Positions 1-14,400 of a DNA stretch of 64,000 nt are shown in pieces. Positions within the stretch are counted from its first letter, which is position 1, and every line of letters begins with the position of its first letter. This DNA is from Apostichopus japonicus (Eukaryota; Echinodermata; Holothuroidea; Aspidochirotida; Stichopodidae): contig NC_092561.1 of NCBI RefSeq assembly GCF_037975245.1, forward strand, positions 3,951,001-4,015,000, read 5' to 3'. Under the pieces are notes generated by a model. The model saw only the letters and a program-made list of their open reading frames with translations, made no database searches and had not been told where the DNA came from. A program made the translations under genes and the position numbers.

Positions 1-182
1 AATTGTTTCTATAGCACTCAAATTATATTTGTTATTAATTTATTATTTTCATTTTTACATTTTTGCATTGACTATGACATATAAAGTCTGAAACTGTGCC
101 TAAATTCATCTTTAAACATTGTATGCAACCAAATTATTAATCTATACTGCCAAAGTATCAATTGAATTAAGGGGACATGCTT

Positions 183-470
183 AGGTTACCCTTGCTCCCT
201 GCTACCTACCGTCACCACTTTCCCCCCACCCCAGTTTACCCCATTCCCGTTAACACACCTGTAACCTGGACACGTAAGATACTCCTAGGTTTGGTATCTT
301 GTTGGGATGCTTGGTCAGGATGAGCTTGGGTAACCCTTGCTCCTCCTGCTACCTAACGCCACCCCTTCCCCACCCCCTGTTTACCCCATTCCTGTTAACA
401 CACCTGTAACCTGGACACGTAAGATACTCCTAGGTTTGGTATCTGTTGAGATGCTTGGTCTGGATGAGCT
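183..470. repeat. Tandem duplication, two ~145-bp copies
   Basis: The block containing TAACACACCTGTAACCTGGA and GTAAGATACTCCTAGGTTTG occurs twice, at about 183-328 and 329-470, with about 90 percent identity by eye. Confidence 0.75.
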
Positions 471-764
471 GTTTGCAGCTCTTTATGATACATGTTGAGA
501 GCTGCACTTTCATTATTCTGTCGCAAAGTTCCACCACCACCTGTTGGAATCTAACAAACCAAAAACAGAAAACGCAAAATGAATTTTACTTTTGATTTGC
601 ATGTTAACTCTTGTTTTATACTTATTTCAGTCTTTGGGGATAACTAACCTGAATCTAGCCTGGACTGAGAACAAGACTCAACAACTTCTAATAGACTCTC
701 ATTTTCTATCTTACCTGTATGTTTGGCCGCTGCCTTTTAACTTCCCCTTTCCATATCTCACACT

Positions 765-1009
765 CAGGCACGTAGCCAATGGGGGGGGACGGATGGGGCA
801 ACCACCCCCTCCACCCCCCCCCCCCTTGAGCATAGTTTTTGTATTTTTTTTATGATATCGCAATTAAATTCAAAATAGAAAATGCTTAGATCTGGGAGGC
901 ATTTTCGGCCACAATTTTCTTGTACATTTCGCACCAACTCATGTTGGCGCTACGCTTAGATAGTTTGCCTACAAGCTTCGCCCCTCCCTTGACAAATTCC
1001 TCACTACGC
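765..1009. mobile_element. hAT-like MITE, degraded copy
   Basis: Begins CAGGCACGTAGCCA and shares its interior (TTGGCGCTACGCTTAGATAG, TTTTCGGCCA) with the copies at 4227 and 60286. The right terminus and the target-site duplication are eroded. Confidence 0.6.
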
Positions 1010-1139
1010 TAACACTGTTGTGTCGATGCAGAAGGAATGCCTTTTGGAAAACCGTGGCAGTACAAACGTTCATGATTGTCAGTATTCTTATAATTACGAA
1101 ACAAAACAAAAAGACCTCGCTTGGTTGTGGCATACATAC

Positions 1140-1310
1140 CTCTGTCGTTACTGACATGCTGCCAGAAATATCAACACAGAATATGATGACAGTGTCGTCC
1201 CCGCTCTCTGAACCGGGGGAAAGTACGTAAGTCATATCACCTTGAGAAGGAAGATCCACAGCCATCGTGGAGATTAGGTTTTCAAGACCACAAAATTCAC
1301 ATCTCCAAAT
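1140..1310 (-). CDS. Exon 11, second half of zinc ribbon and VWA start
   Basis: Begins IWRCEFCG (second CxxC pair, C281 and C284) and ends in VIIFCVDISGSMSVTTE, the first beta strand and MIDAS loop of a von Willebrand factor A domain. The GTATGT donor shows that coding continues, but I found no credible next exon in positions 1-1139. Confidence 0.78.
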
Positions 1311-4300
1311 CTAGTGAGGAAAAGAAAATGCATCAATTTTTACAGGTTTTTTTATTTTTTTATATTTCTTTCCTTCTTTGTAATTTTCATCTTAATCCAT
1401 ATTTGGACGATACTCTTTATCAGATCAACAAGGCTGAAGAAAATACTCTTTTTTTATTTCTTAGAATAAAACAATCCACACATTTCTTAGAAATATAAAA
1501 TGCCACATGGAAAACAGTGTAATATGTTTGAAATGAAGATTAATTTAACAGTAATATATATATACATCCCAGCATTTTTGTCAGACTGCAAACATTAAAA
1601 CAGTACTTATCAGTTACAAGTATGTACTATAGTAGTAGCCAAACCAAGAATACAGGAATATCATTTTATCCAATTATCTCACATCCTTAATTTGCTCTTT
1701 AACATCTTGTTGCTGAAAATACTGTTCACTAGTGTAAAGGTAAATTAAACTCTAGCCAAAGATCCAGTTTTCTACTGTAGGGTTGAAATTGATAGCAAAG
1801 TGTGACCTGACCTAGATAAATCCTTCTAAGAGTGGACCAGTTTCCTACTGTAGGGTAAATGTGATAGCTAAGTGTGACCTGACCTAGATAAACCCTTCTA
1901 AGAGTGGACCAGTTTCCTACTGTAGGGTAAATGTGATAGCTAAGTGTGACCTGACCTAGATAAACCCTTCTAAGAGTGGACCAGTTTCCTACTGTAGGGT
2001 AAATGTGATAGCTAAGTGTGACCTGACCTAGATAAACCCTTCTAAGAATGGACCAGTTTCCTACTGTAGGGTAAATGTGATAGCTAAGTGTGACCTGACC
2101 TAGAAAAACCCTTCTAAGAATGGACCAGTTCCCTACTGTAGGGTAAATGTGATAGCTAAGTGTGCTAAGCCTATAAACCCTTCAACAAAGAGTGGACCAG
2201 TTTCCTAATGTAGGGTTAAATGTGATAGCAAAGTGTGACCTTACCTAGATAAACCCTTCTAAGAATGGACCAGTTTTCTACTGTAGGGTTAAATGTGATA
2301 GCAAAGTGTGCTAAGCCTATAACCCTTCTAAGAGTGGAGGTTACTATGTCTCGACCCATTCTCAAGTGCAATGTATCTGTTTGCCTGTGAGTTTACCAAA
2401 GTCTCAAAACCCACTGCTCATACTTTACAAGCAAACATACTACAATACTGGCAGCAGATAAGATGAGTAAACATTGAGCAAGTTCATCAATTTATAACCA
2501 CCTGAATCAACAAAGCTCTGAAAATGTTTACCTAGACCAGCTTGAAATTATATCCTTATGATTGTTATAAACAACAATAATAGTGCTATCATGTAGGAAA
2601 TAACAAATACCAGTCTCGAGACATTAACATGTTATTACTGTTATAAACAACAATGATGGTGCTATCATACACTGTAGGATATAAAAATACCATTGTTGAG
2701 ACATTAACATGTTATTACTGTTATAAACAACAATGATGGTGCTATCATATACTGTAGGAAATAACAAATACCAGTCTTGAGCAATAACATGTTATTACTG
2801 TTATCAACAACAATGATGGTGCTATCATATAGGATGAAACAAATACCAGTCTCGAGACATTAACATGTTATTACTGTTATCAACAACAATGATGGTGGTA
2901 TCATGTATAGGATGAAACAAATAGAAGTCTCAAGACATGAACATGTTATTACTGTTATAAACAACAACGATGGTGCTGTCATATAGGATATAACAAATAC
3001 CATTTTCGGGATATTAACATGTTATTACTGTTATAAACAACAATGATGGTGCTATCATATAATGTAGGATAACTTAAGACATTGTTAACAAGAGTCAGAA
3101 CAGCAGGACATAAAATACAGAAAGTAATTCTGTAGTAAAATCCAATTCATTCTTCCTTTAATTTACTGAAATGTAAATATGATGAGTTCATTCTAAAACA
3201 ACTTATTTTGAGATCTCTCAAATGACTTTCTGCAAAGACAGTTGTCATAGATACTCAGGAAATATAACTCTATGATGGGTTAAATTGGAAATATTTAGTA
3301 GAATTAATTTTAAACTGTGATTTTGACCTAATTGATCACAAATGTGTTAATTTGTTTTCAAGTATATTAGCTGCCTTGAAGGAAGGAGCTGGTAAAGGAA
3401 GTAAAGATGCCAATTATTGCATAATATTCTATGAATATTCAACACGTATCTTATCGCAACCACAAGACAGAAACGTCTCCATTAATTAGCAAAACACTGA
3501 CATTTTAGTATCGTACCATGACTGATGCTGGGCTTTTGCATTTCCAAGATTTTTAGCTGTTTTGAGTAAAATCTCAAGTTTATTCCCGACATGTCTCAAT
3601 TTAAACTGCATTTTCTAAGTTGAATTGTTTGAGTTGTTGTCCAGATAAATGAAGACAATTGATTGGTTTTTGAATTAAATTTTAGTCTGGGCAGAATCTT
3701 TGTCAAGACTCAGATGGAATTATTGATTATGCAACATTTGTTGAGGAATGTTACCAGGAGGTGTCTTTAAGTTTTCATCAATCGCATTCTCTTTCAAGCT
3801 TTAATGTGTTTCATGAAGTTGCTGCATAGCAGTGATGAATCATAAGTCTGATTTTGGGTGAGAGAAGGGGGTTGGGGGGGGGTGGAAGTATGCTGTTATG
3901 TTCTTACCATGCCTCTTTCATCTTCTACGACATTACTAAGATGAGAGAGCATCGATGAACACCTTTCACAAGGAACTGGCTTACCCTCCACTACTTGGGA
4001 GGGCTTTGACAGGGTATCAAACTTCACTGCCACGATATTAGTATCCGCCCGCCGCACCTTCTTGGTACCTGCATGGAGAGCAGAGCAATAAACTAATGAT
4101 ATATTTGAAAGAGATGTCTAAACATCAGGAAGTACATATAAGAAGGGTTGGAACAGAAGCGCTCATTGCAATTTATGGTCGACTTATAAGATTGACTCTA
4201 TAGTCGTTAGACGAGACACAACCTTCCAGGCTCGTAGCCAGGGGGGGGGGCGAAGGGGGCAGCCGCCCACCCCCTTGTGCATATTTTTTAATGTTTTTTT

Positions 4301-7300
4301 TTTAATGTTTTTATGATATTGCTAGTATTTTCAAAAGAGAAAATGCTAAGATGCAACTTACAAGGCCTGGGAAGTGCCTGGGAGCATTTTCAGCCAAAAT
4401 TTTCCTTGTACGCTTCGCGCCAACCATGGTGGCGCTACGCTTAGATAGTTTGTAATGCCGAATCTACAGTTTCGCCCCTCCCGTGGCAAATTCCTGGCTA
4501 CATGCCTGCAACCTTCATGGTAAAGGTATCATTAAATAGAATGGTGTGACTCACCTAAACTTTTCTTTAATGCCACATAGCTGTAATCATCCTCATTTGG
4601 TTGTGATGTTCGTCTTGAAGGGGGGAGGGGTGGAGGTAATGGACCACTACTTCCTTCTGTGAAAGAAATTAAATGTATGCAAATTAATTTTTTTTTGCAT
4701 CAGAGGGTAATGCAAAACAATAAAATAATTAGAATATTGCACAAATTAAGGCAGTAAAACCCGACAAACGTGATCACCATGGGATACAGATACAGCGACA
4801 GAAGAACAGACAAAATATCACAAAATTGGTCAAATTGATTGATTGATCGAAGTTATTCAACCAGGAATTTCTAACTCAGTGGTTTGTTGTGATGGAACCT
4901 CGACATGCAGCTTACATGCTTTTCAAATGATTGAACTTGTTGAACAGCAAGGAGATGGTATCATCTGATTAAAAATCTTCCTTAAAACCTATTCAGAAAT
5001 AATTAATTAATTAATTACAATAAAAAAGGATTGAGCCTAATTTGACTGGGTCTGTTCCTTTCATTACTTAATGAAGAGTCAATAGTTAGTTAACATCAAG
5101 TTTTAGTTTTGGCAAATTATACAACCATTTAACAAATGTAATATAGCAGACTGCTTCCACCAAAAGGTCCATAACAATTTGCATATGACAATGAAACTGT
5201 TTATTTCCAACATAAAAGATAAGTACATTTTAAACAAGAATTCAATACATATAATCAAATAATCATGGTATTATATTTATTTCAATGAAAACTACCAAAG
5301 ATCTAATATGAATAGGCATCCTTGCGAACCAGTCATTTTCAGTATAAGGAACTGATTTGTGAAGAGCTAAATGATTCCATTTGAGCAAGGGTATAACAAT
5401 CTGTTGCCATGGTAACATTCAAACATAGACTAATTACTTCCTGAGAGATGAATAATTATAACTCTAATGAACCGTTGAAAGCTTATATTCGTTATAACCT
5501 GGTTCTGTCCTTCCTTCTCATATTGTTTTGACCTCAAACTTCAAAATCGTTACCTTGCCTTTATTCATAACCTAAGCCACTCACTGCTATCAGCCTATCA
5601 ATGCACAATTTTTTTCCACAAATTTTTTTCTCAATGCGATACATAGAGAAAACTTTTCTAGTTGCAATTCCGTGTAAAAGCTATTTTGAAATCCAAAAAA
5701 CTACTTGAAAGAAACTATCACAGAACCACTCATCCGTACGCTTAATTAAAACATATCTTAATTATCTACACTGCTTAAAGTACTACTCGAAAAGAAATTC
5801 CTACGGAACCATCAATCACACGTTTGAAAAATATCTGAAATATCTAGACAGCTAAAATTGATGTCTTCAGTACCTCCAACAGCATCATAGACTCTGGGAA
5901 CTTCAGTGTATACAGCTCTCTGGCCCCTGCCTGTTTTCCAGGCTGTTCCTTTCTTCGTTACCTTCTGTTTCTGAGGCATGTTAGGATTGTCATATATGGT
6001 GTCAACACCAGGTTTCTGAACTAGATTAAACCAGAAAATTTAAGAGTTATACTTTGACAAGATTTTATTTGTTGTTCTGGTAGAGATTTTAAAAGGCCAC
6101 ATTTTATGCATTATATTATTAAAACACAAACTGTTGCCTACTGTACCATGACAGTCTAAATTATCTCATCATGTTACATCAGATTCCCTACAATCACATT
6201 ATGATATGGTATCTCTCCCCCACCCCCCCCCTCCCCCAAGAATTAGCCCTTTGAAAAGGAATGAACACATGATAGTGTCATCACCAAGACAAGCTTGTCT
6301 TGTAAACAACACCAACTGTCTGTCTGTCTGTCTGTCCGTCCGTCCGTCCGTATGTATGTCTAAATAAAGACAATGATATCGCACTGTCCGACGTTCTTAA
6401 AAACATGAGACTAGTATAGCTGAATAATGTTCCAATATCCAAGATATTTGCTTGCAAGATTACACACAATAAAGAATGCTTTAAGCAAATTCAAAAGAGA
6501 ACAGTTGACACCCCCACCCCCCCCCCCCCTCTAGTCCTCTCCCTCTGCTCTCATTAAGCCTTATCGATTCACCTGGTATTAAACACAACTTTTCTTCATA
6601 AATCCAAACTATAACTCAGGCTCCCAGATGGCATTTGAAGAAGACTACCACTTTCAGATACAGTATGCAGTTTACTCAATAGATAGAGAAAAAGAAGCTC
6701 ATATCATTAATATATGATTAATATAATACAAGATCATATTATTCATGTGCATCCATTTTCAACATCCATCCACAAGTTACATGAAGCATACTTAATTCAT
6801 TGATAAATGTGACATTCATAAAAAAAAAATCTTAAAGTAAATAAGTTTGTTAGGTTAGTAACTTCTACAAGACACTGCACCAGGATATTTGCAATGTTAT
6901 TCCATTGTATTTTATACAGTATAGCAAATTACTAAGCCAAGTACATGATAGGATAAACTGATGAGTCCTAACCTTATCAACAGTCAGAGCAACTTTTTTA
7001 AATTTGCTGAGTGAGTTTACAAAATAGAATGCCTGGGAGGTAAATATTAACAATAATACTTGACTTTTGCAGAAGAAGAGATTATATAAAGGTTAGAAAA
7101 ACAGCAAGGTAAAGCAGTGGTGACAAACAGCGTCATATACACTCAATGGTGTTGTTATTAAATTGATCTGTAGCTATACAAACATATAGGTACAGCTCTA
7201 TACAATACTACAACAGAGAACAAGGCATAGTGTATTAATATGCAAAGCCACATACTGTTAGTAAGCATCATATTATACATCTGGTTATAAGTTTCAATGG

Positions 7301-10300
7301 AAATTAATTAGATAATTAGGCTAAACTAACAAGTCAATGTTGACATTAATCTATTCACATATATAATCTGTTTCGCACATCTGAACAAAGCTAACGTCAC
7401 CATCAATTGGGAATTCCCCGATATCTCCTATCTTTTCTATCTAATTAGAAGATCTGGGTGGATTTAGACCTTTTTTTATTAAATGTCCAAATGTTCAGGT
7501 AGTTCTGACAAAGTAATATATATATTGGAAAATCCTTCTCAGCTGTTCTCGACATCTAGCTAGACCTAGATATCTCCAACTTGAGTATGGAATAGTGAAT
7601 TATTAATTGGAAACGGTCCTCTAACCAATCTCATCTTACATTGAGATTAATTAAACATTTAATTTCATATCTGGTACCAATATTTTATTAGGGACTGTTC
7701 AAAATTACTTTTTTTTTACTTCCCCAGAATGGGAAGAGGGAACCCTGAAATTAGACGGTCCCTTATCTAGGTAGGCGTTTTCATCCTGTTCTCCTTTCCT
7801 CTGATATATGTTAAATCCCCCCCCCCCCCCACATTACTAAAACTAAACCTCAAAGCAAAGTACTTCAGGACTGTTAATGTAGTAACAGTTGTGTTATGAG
7901 TTAGGCCACAGAGAAAAGAGATAGCAATTTGGTGTTGTAAAGGTGAGGACAAAATTCTCTTCTAAGCATGTATGCATATAGTTGTGTTATGAGCTGGCCA
8001 CAGAGAAAAGAGATAACAAAGTATAAATGGTGTTTTGAGGGTGAGGGCAATATTCTCATATAAGCATGTATGCATATCGTTGTGTTATGAGCTACGCCAC
8101 AGAGAAAAGCAAAAACAAGGTCAAAAATGGTGTTTTGAAGGTGACAACAATATTTTCTTCTAAGCATGTATGCATATAGTTGTGTTATGAGCTAGGCCAC
8201 AGAGAAAAAAGAGAAACCAAGGTCAAAAATGTGTTTTGAAGGTGAGGGCAATATTTTCTTCTAAGCATGTATGCATATAGTTGTGTTATGAGCTAGTCCA
8301 CAGAGAAATGAGTTAGCAAAGTATAAATGGTGTTTTGAGGGTGAGAATTTATTCTCATCTCAGCATGTATGCATATCGTTGAATCAATTGCAATGGATAC
8401 AACCCACAAGCAACACCAGATGAATTTGAAGCCAGATTTAATGTTTGAAGAGAGGCGTTGATCCACATGGAGGAAGCAGGGCGAAAGCTGTTTGTTGCTG
8501 TAAAGTGATCTGGTAACTTACTTGAAAGTGGAGTGTAAATCGAAGACTGTTCACCGGGTAACTTACTCTGGAGGAGTGGTGTATAGGTCGTGTCTGGGAC
8601 TTCTGGTAAGCCAGCATTATCATAAATTTCTGTAAGAAACACAAAACAAATAAAGGTTAACTGCATATGTGAGTGTTTGGGGCTAATTAGTAGATGTTTC
8701 TGTTTATTAGATCTGTTCTTAGTCTCTGCCTTATACTTGACTTACTATATAACATCATCATGTTTTCATTATCTCAGGGATGCCAACCTCTTGACACAAA
8801 AAAAAACAGACTGGATATCCTAAAAAAAATCATATTTTGGAGAGAAAAATCAAATTTTCACGAAAACTTGACACTACCACTGGCCTGTTGGCCCCGGGCC
8901 AGTAAAATGTCAGAAAAATGTTTTACTGGTAAGAACGGGCAAGGAAAATGTTTGCTTTTTCATTAACATTTAATGAGAAAATTGTAAAGCTGCCGATTCT
9001 GCGTATTTCCCGCCCATGTAGGCTCCTTGTTCAACGTGTTTGTCAGGGTTTGGGGGGCTTACTTCTATGCGATTCAGCTTTCTTTAAAAAAAATGAAAAA
9101 TGAAAAAAAAAAAGATGAAAAATCGTGTTTTCAAGAGGCAATATCATATTATCGTATTTCACTTGTTTTATAGTACTAAATACGATAAAATCGTACTGGT
9201 TGGCATCTCTGTTACCTGCATGGGGCTCCTTGCCATTCTTTTCTACATGGTTTTCACCTGTGTTTACTTAAACCCTTCATTACTTTTCTTACATGGTCTT
9301 AAGTTATTATTTTAATTGTCTTTCTTTATTGACTTTCAATATAAGTTATGTCACATGGTGTACTTAATACCACTCCTGTATTTCTTAACTGCAAGACTCG
9401 TCCGTAACAATTTTCATTAACCTATGAACAAGTTTCTTTCGATTACATCATCTTTCAGTATCTCCTGTTTAACTCACGTGTTTCTTGACCTGGTCTCTGG
9501 CCACCCGATGATGCTCCGAATACCGCATTATCGTAAGCTAAAGCAAATCAATAAAAAACGTTACAGTATGAGCAAATTACTATATGAATGAAAAGATAAT
9601 CAGTTTTGTTTGCAAAGAAACTATAGTACACTATAAGAGACAGAATTCAGGAGAACTTTATTAATTGTAAACAGCAGACATTTAAAGAAAAAAGGAGTAC
9701 ATTTATTTCCTTTGATTATTTCATCATTGATTTGCACATGTGTAAATCATGTGACTGACATTAATATGAAAAACTGATCACTTTTGTTTGCACAGGAACT
9801 ATAGTACTTTATAAGAGACAGAATTCAGGAGACCTTTATTAATTGTAAAGAGCAGCCATTTGTAACATCACAACAATAAAAAGGAGTGAATTTATGTCCT
9901 TTGATTATTTCATCATTGATTTGTACATGTGTAAATCATGTAGTAACTGACATTGAAACATTACACAAAGGGTATATCAAACTGTGTAGTAATTCTGAAC
10001 AAAGTCAAGAGGACATCAAGTACTCCCATTGAGGGAGTCAGAACTAAAGATAAGTACCTGTACATCAAAATATCTTCAACAGAACTTTCATGTTTCATCA
10101 TGCTCTTTTGTCTGATTCTGTAGATCAGAGATTCATTGACTCAATTGTATACTTTATTCAAAGCAGTGTTATGACCTATGACCTTTTATTAAATGACAAG
10201 GACACATTTGATTGCTTTAAAGCTACTTATCAAATTGATTGGGAAAACTTAAAAATTGTCAATATTAGCCTAAATTTTATTATCATATGAAGCTAAATAA

Positions 10301-11388
10301 TTGCTAATAATATTCAAAAGTATTTTTATGGAGTTTCTGTATATATTTTATATATATGGAGCTGTCTGTTAGGTTGACTATAATGTATGTGATTCTACAA
10401 TACCACACACATACAGCTGTCTGTTAGCTTGACTATCATGTGTGTGATTCTACAATACCACACACATACAGCTGTCTGTTAGCTTGACTATCATGTGTGT
10501 GATTCTACAAAACCACACACATACAGCTGTCTGTTAGGTTGACTATAGTGTATGTGATTCTACAATACCACACACATACAGCTGTCTGTTAGGTTGACTA
10601 TAATGTATGTGATTCTACAATACCACACACATACAGCTGTCTGTTAGCTTGACTATTGTGTGTGCTTCTACAATACCACACATATACAGCTGTCTGTTAG
10701 CTTGACTATCATGTATGTGATTCTACAATACCACACACATACAGCTGTCTGTTAGCTTGACTATCATGTACGTGATTCTGCAATACCACACACATAGCTA
10801 TCTGTTAGCTTGACTATCATGTATGACGGTGTGGTGGAATTATTAATAGTTGTCCAATTCTTCTGAGCCATGACCATACTTGATAAGTTTTGTGAACTAA
10901 TGACCATAACTTCCTTTAAGTTGAATTGGAGTTCAACTGTTCACATAATCTACTGTACAGTACTTACTTCTTTGTGGAGATCTTGGTTCACCGTTAGAAC
11001 TTGCACCAAAGATGGCATTGTCGTAGACTTCTGTGAAAGTGAAAACATTAGTCTGAATCAGAATCAATGTATCATGTTACAATAGGTAAATACAAACAAT
11101 CAAACATAATGTTTAGATATGAAATGAAACTGAGGAAAATCAATGGTGAACAATGCCAGACACAATAACTTTATATTAGGGGCTCTACTACAACCCTAGT
11201 CAAGCAATATATATATATATATATATATATACAGTATATATATATTTATATAGAGTTGGTTGGTTGGCGTCTATCTTGGCGCAGAGTGCTCATGGACAGA
11301 GCGGAATATATGTTCAACTCAGTTGTCTGATGATCGCTCAATGCGTGAAACTCTGAGTAAAACTACTAGTGTTCCACTAGTCTCAACA

Positions 11389-11438
<50 letters not shown>

Positions 11439-14400
11439 CTGTATTACTGAGGGCCTTCTAAGTACAAAGTTTGTCCTATACTCTAGATTTACAACCTGAT
11501 CAATGCCAAATGTTGTTGTTAATTCGGTAATGACTTTATTGGGTCATCCATTTGCAGGGCTAAGAGCACAAGATTCCTGAAGAAGTCTGTTGACAAACTT
11601 GTAGTAAATGCAAGAACTAATAATTATGTAGAATAGGATCACTAAACCCAGTCAAATCAGACCTAAATTGTTGTTAAACCCTAATAATGATTTCCTAGCT
11701 GGGGAACAGCAAGAAAATATATCATTCTTTATGTCAAACACACACCTCACAGTGAATCATATGACTTACGGTTTGCAACACTGTTGGGTTGGACTCGACC
11801 TTTATGATCGCCACGGAAACCAGGATTGTCATAGTCAGCTATGGAGGAGAAAGATGGAAACGACCAACTGTCAGTGTATAAATCAAATGTTATTATAATT
11901 CAGTTGACCAATGAAAACTTCTGTATACTGTCACATGCAAACTATTATCTAAAATTGACCAATGTCAATCAAAAGGAGAGCTTTGAATTTACATAAGAGT
12001 TAAACTCAACAGTAAATCAGTACTAGATCATATGTACTGTAGGTCACCAGGATCGGTATTGGCATGTGAAATATTATATTGCAACCAGTGCATACAATAA
12101 CTAATTTACAATTCAACAGTACAGCAGTTCCCAATCTTGAGTGGTTTTCCCCAAGATCTATTTATAGTAAATACTTTGAAAGATCTGATAGCTGTAAGCT
12201 GTGTAAGAAGTACAGATGGTAATTAAGTTTTCATATCTTTATCTAATTCTAGATGATAAAGTCAAAGAGATATCATTGTAATTCATTTTAGTACATAGGT
12301 GTAAAGGTTATTTACAACTATAACTACCATGTACAACCGCGTGTCAAGTGACATGAACTAAACAAATGCTATTAACCACGGTATAATATAATACTGTTAA
12401 GCACAGTATAATATAATGCTGTTAAGCACAGTATAATATAATGCTGTTAACCATGGTATAATTAAATGCTATTCTATGTATAATTTAATGTCAACCAGGG
12501 TATAACTAATTAATGCCATTAACCAGGGTGTAATTTAATGCTATTAACCATTGTATAATTTAATGCTATTAATCATGGTATAATTTAATGCTATTAACAA
12601 GGGTATAATTTGATGCTATCAACCAGGGTGTAATTTAACACTATTAACCAGGATACTATTTAATGCTATATTAACCAGGGTATCATTTAATGCTATTAAC
12701 CAGGGTATCATTTAATGCTATTAACCAGGGTATCATGTAATGCTATTAACCAGGATATCATTTTATGCTGTTAACCAGGATACTATTTAATGCTATTAAC
12801 CAGGGGATCATTTAATGCTATTAACCAGGATACCATTTAATGCTACTAACCAGAGTATCATTTTATGCTATTAAAAAGGATATAATATTCACAGTGGTAT
12901 CATATAACGCTATTAACGGGAGTGTAATTTAATACTGTTAACCAGGGTATATATATTTAATGATATAAACCATTGATATCATTTAATGCTATTAACCAGG
13001 ATTAACCAGGGTATCATAATTTGCAGTGTAAATTTTGTGTAGTAGTTTTGCAGTCTCTTGTAAAATACTATATGGTTTCTGTGTATAAAAACTGTTCTAC
13101 AAGTTTGCAGTTGTGTGTACAGTACATTAGCAACTAAGTTGTCCACTTTATACCAGACAATTTACTTCCGGTTAACAGACATGTAGCACTATACTGCACT
13201 GTACAAATATCAGTAACTCAAAACCTTATATAGACATCAAAAAATAGTTATATACAGTATCTCAATACAAGCTGAATTATTTTCTTATCAAGAAATAAAC
13301 CAGACTTTAGATATTTAACAACACAGTGATGTTAGGGAATAATTCATATTCCAATTCCTGGCTTGGCCAAAATGTAACTTTTTTTCTTCTCACATTACCT
13401 AGCTATGTGATGCATGCCAAACACAGTGGTTCATTTCATTGTTGAATTGATATCCATATATGAATGCTGCTAATAACAGACAATACAGTCAAGGTTAACA
13501 AGCTGAGGTAAGGCACACAACTATTGTCCAGGCTGCAATATGAATGGAGTAGTGTGCCATGCAAACTTACTGTATGCCTGTGTGCTATTTCTATTGTGTT
13601 CTTTTGAAAAGTGATTCCTTGGCAAGCCAAATTAACACAGTATTCAAGCATTACATATAGAATGGTGGGCTCATAATTGACGCACTTAAGGAGTTGATGC
13701 TGTTTGCTATGCTCTGAGCCTCTAAGCTCAGACAGGTCAGGTCCCAGAGAGTAGTAGTATCATGTTGAGGTAATTTTGGTTATTTTTAGGGAGTTAGATT
13801 TCCAAATGCCAGAATTTTCGAAATTTCAGACACAGTTAATTTTATTGGTGAACAAATATTAAACTTCTTATAACTGCTAAGTATAAAACTTTGATATCAT
13901 AAAAAAAATACAAAAAATATGCTCGAGGGGGGAGGGGCGGTCCCCCCTTTGCTCCCCCTTTGGCTATGGCAAGCGTTTAGAAATCTTGTAGGAAACAGGG
14001 CAAATTGTAACCCAGTGAACTCATATTGATGTGGATCATATATATATGATTGTACGTACTTACACTCATACACAAGAGATGTACAGACATTATTTTCTAT
14101 TTATATATAGCCAAACAAAAAAACTATGCCACCAAATATTGGAGGGGGGATAATATATACTATATCTCCCCACCTAAAATATTGGGGGTGGACATGTCCC
14201 CCCCGTCCCCCCATGATCGCCACCCATGTGAGAGAACACTTCATATGACAGACTCTGTGTTCTTCCATCACTACAGGTAAAACTATTGTAGCAGCTTTTA
14301 GTGTCATTGAATGCAGTCCAGACTCAAGCCTATGACAATTCAAAGGTGATCAATGGACTTAATTGCAGCTATCTGTGATGTTTTCCCAACTATAGAGATA

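Noticed and set aside
1018-1230. 70-residue plus-strand open frame
   Set aside because: Antisense shadow of the zinc-ribbon/VWA exon at 1140-1310.
5403-5416. GTTGCCATGGTAAC, a perfect RFX X-box consensus, as a cilia-gene regulator
   Set aside because: About one match to the degenerate consensus is expected by chance in 64 kb, and it lies in an intron some 17 kb from SAXO4.
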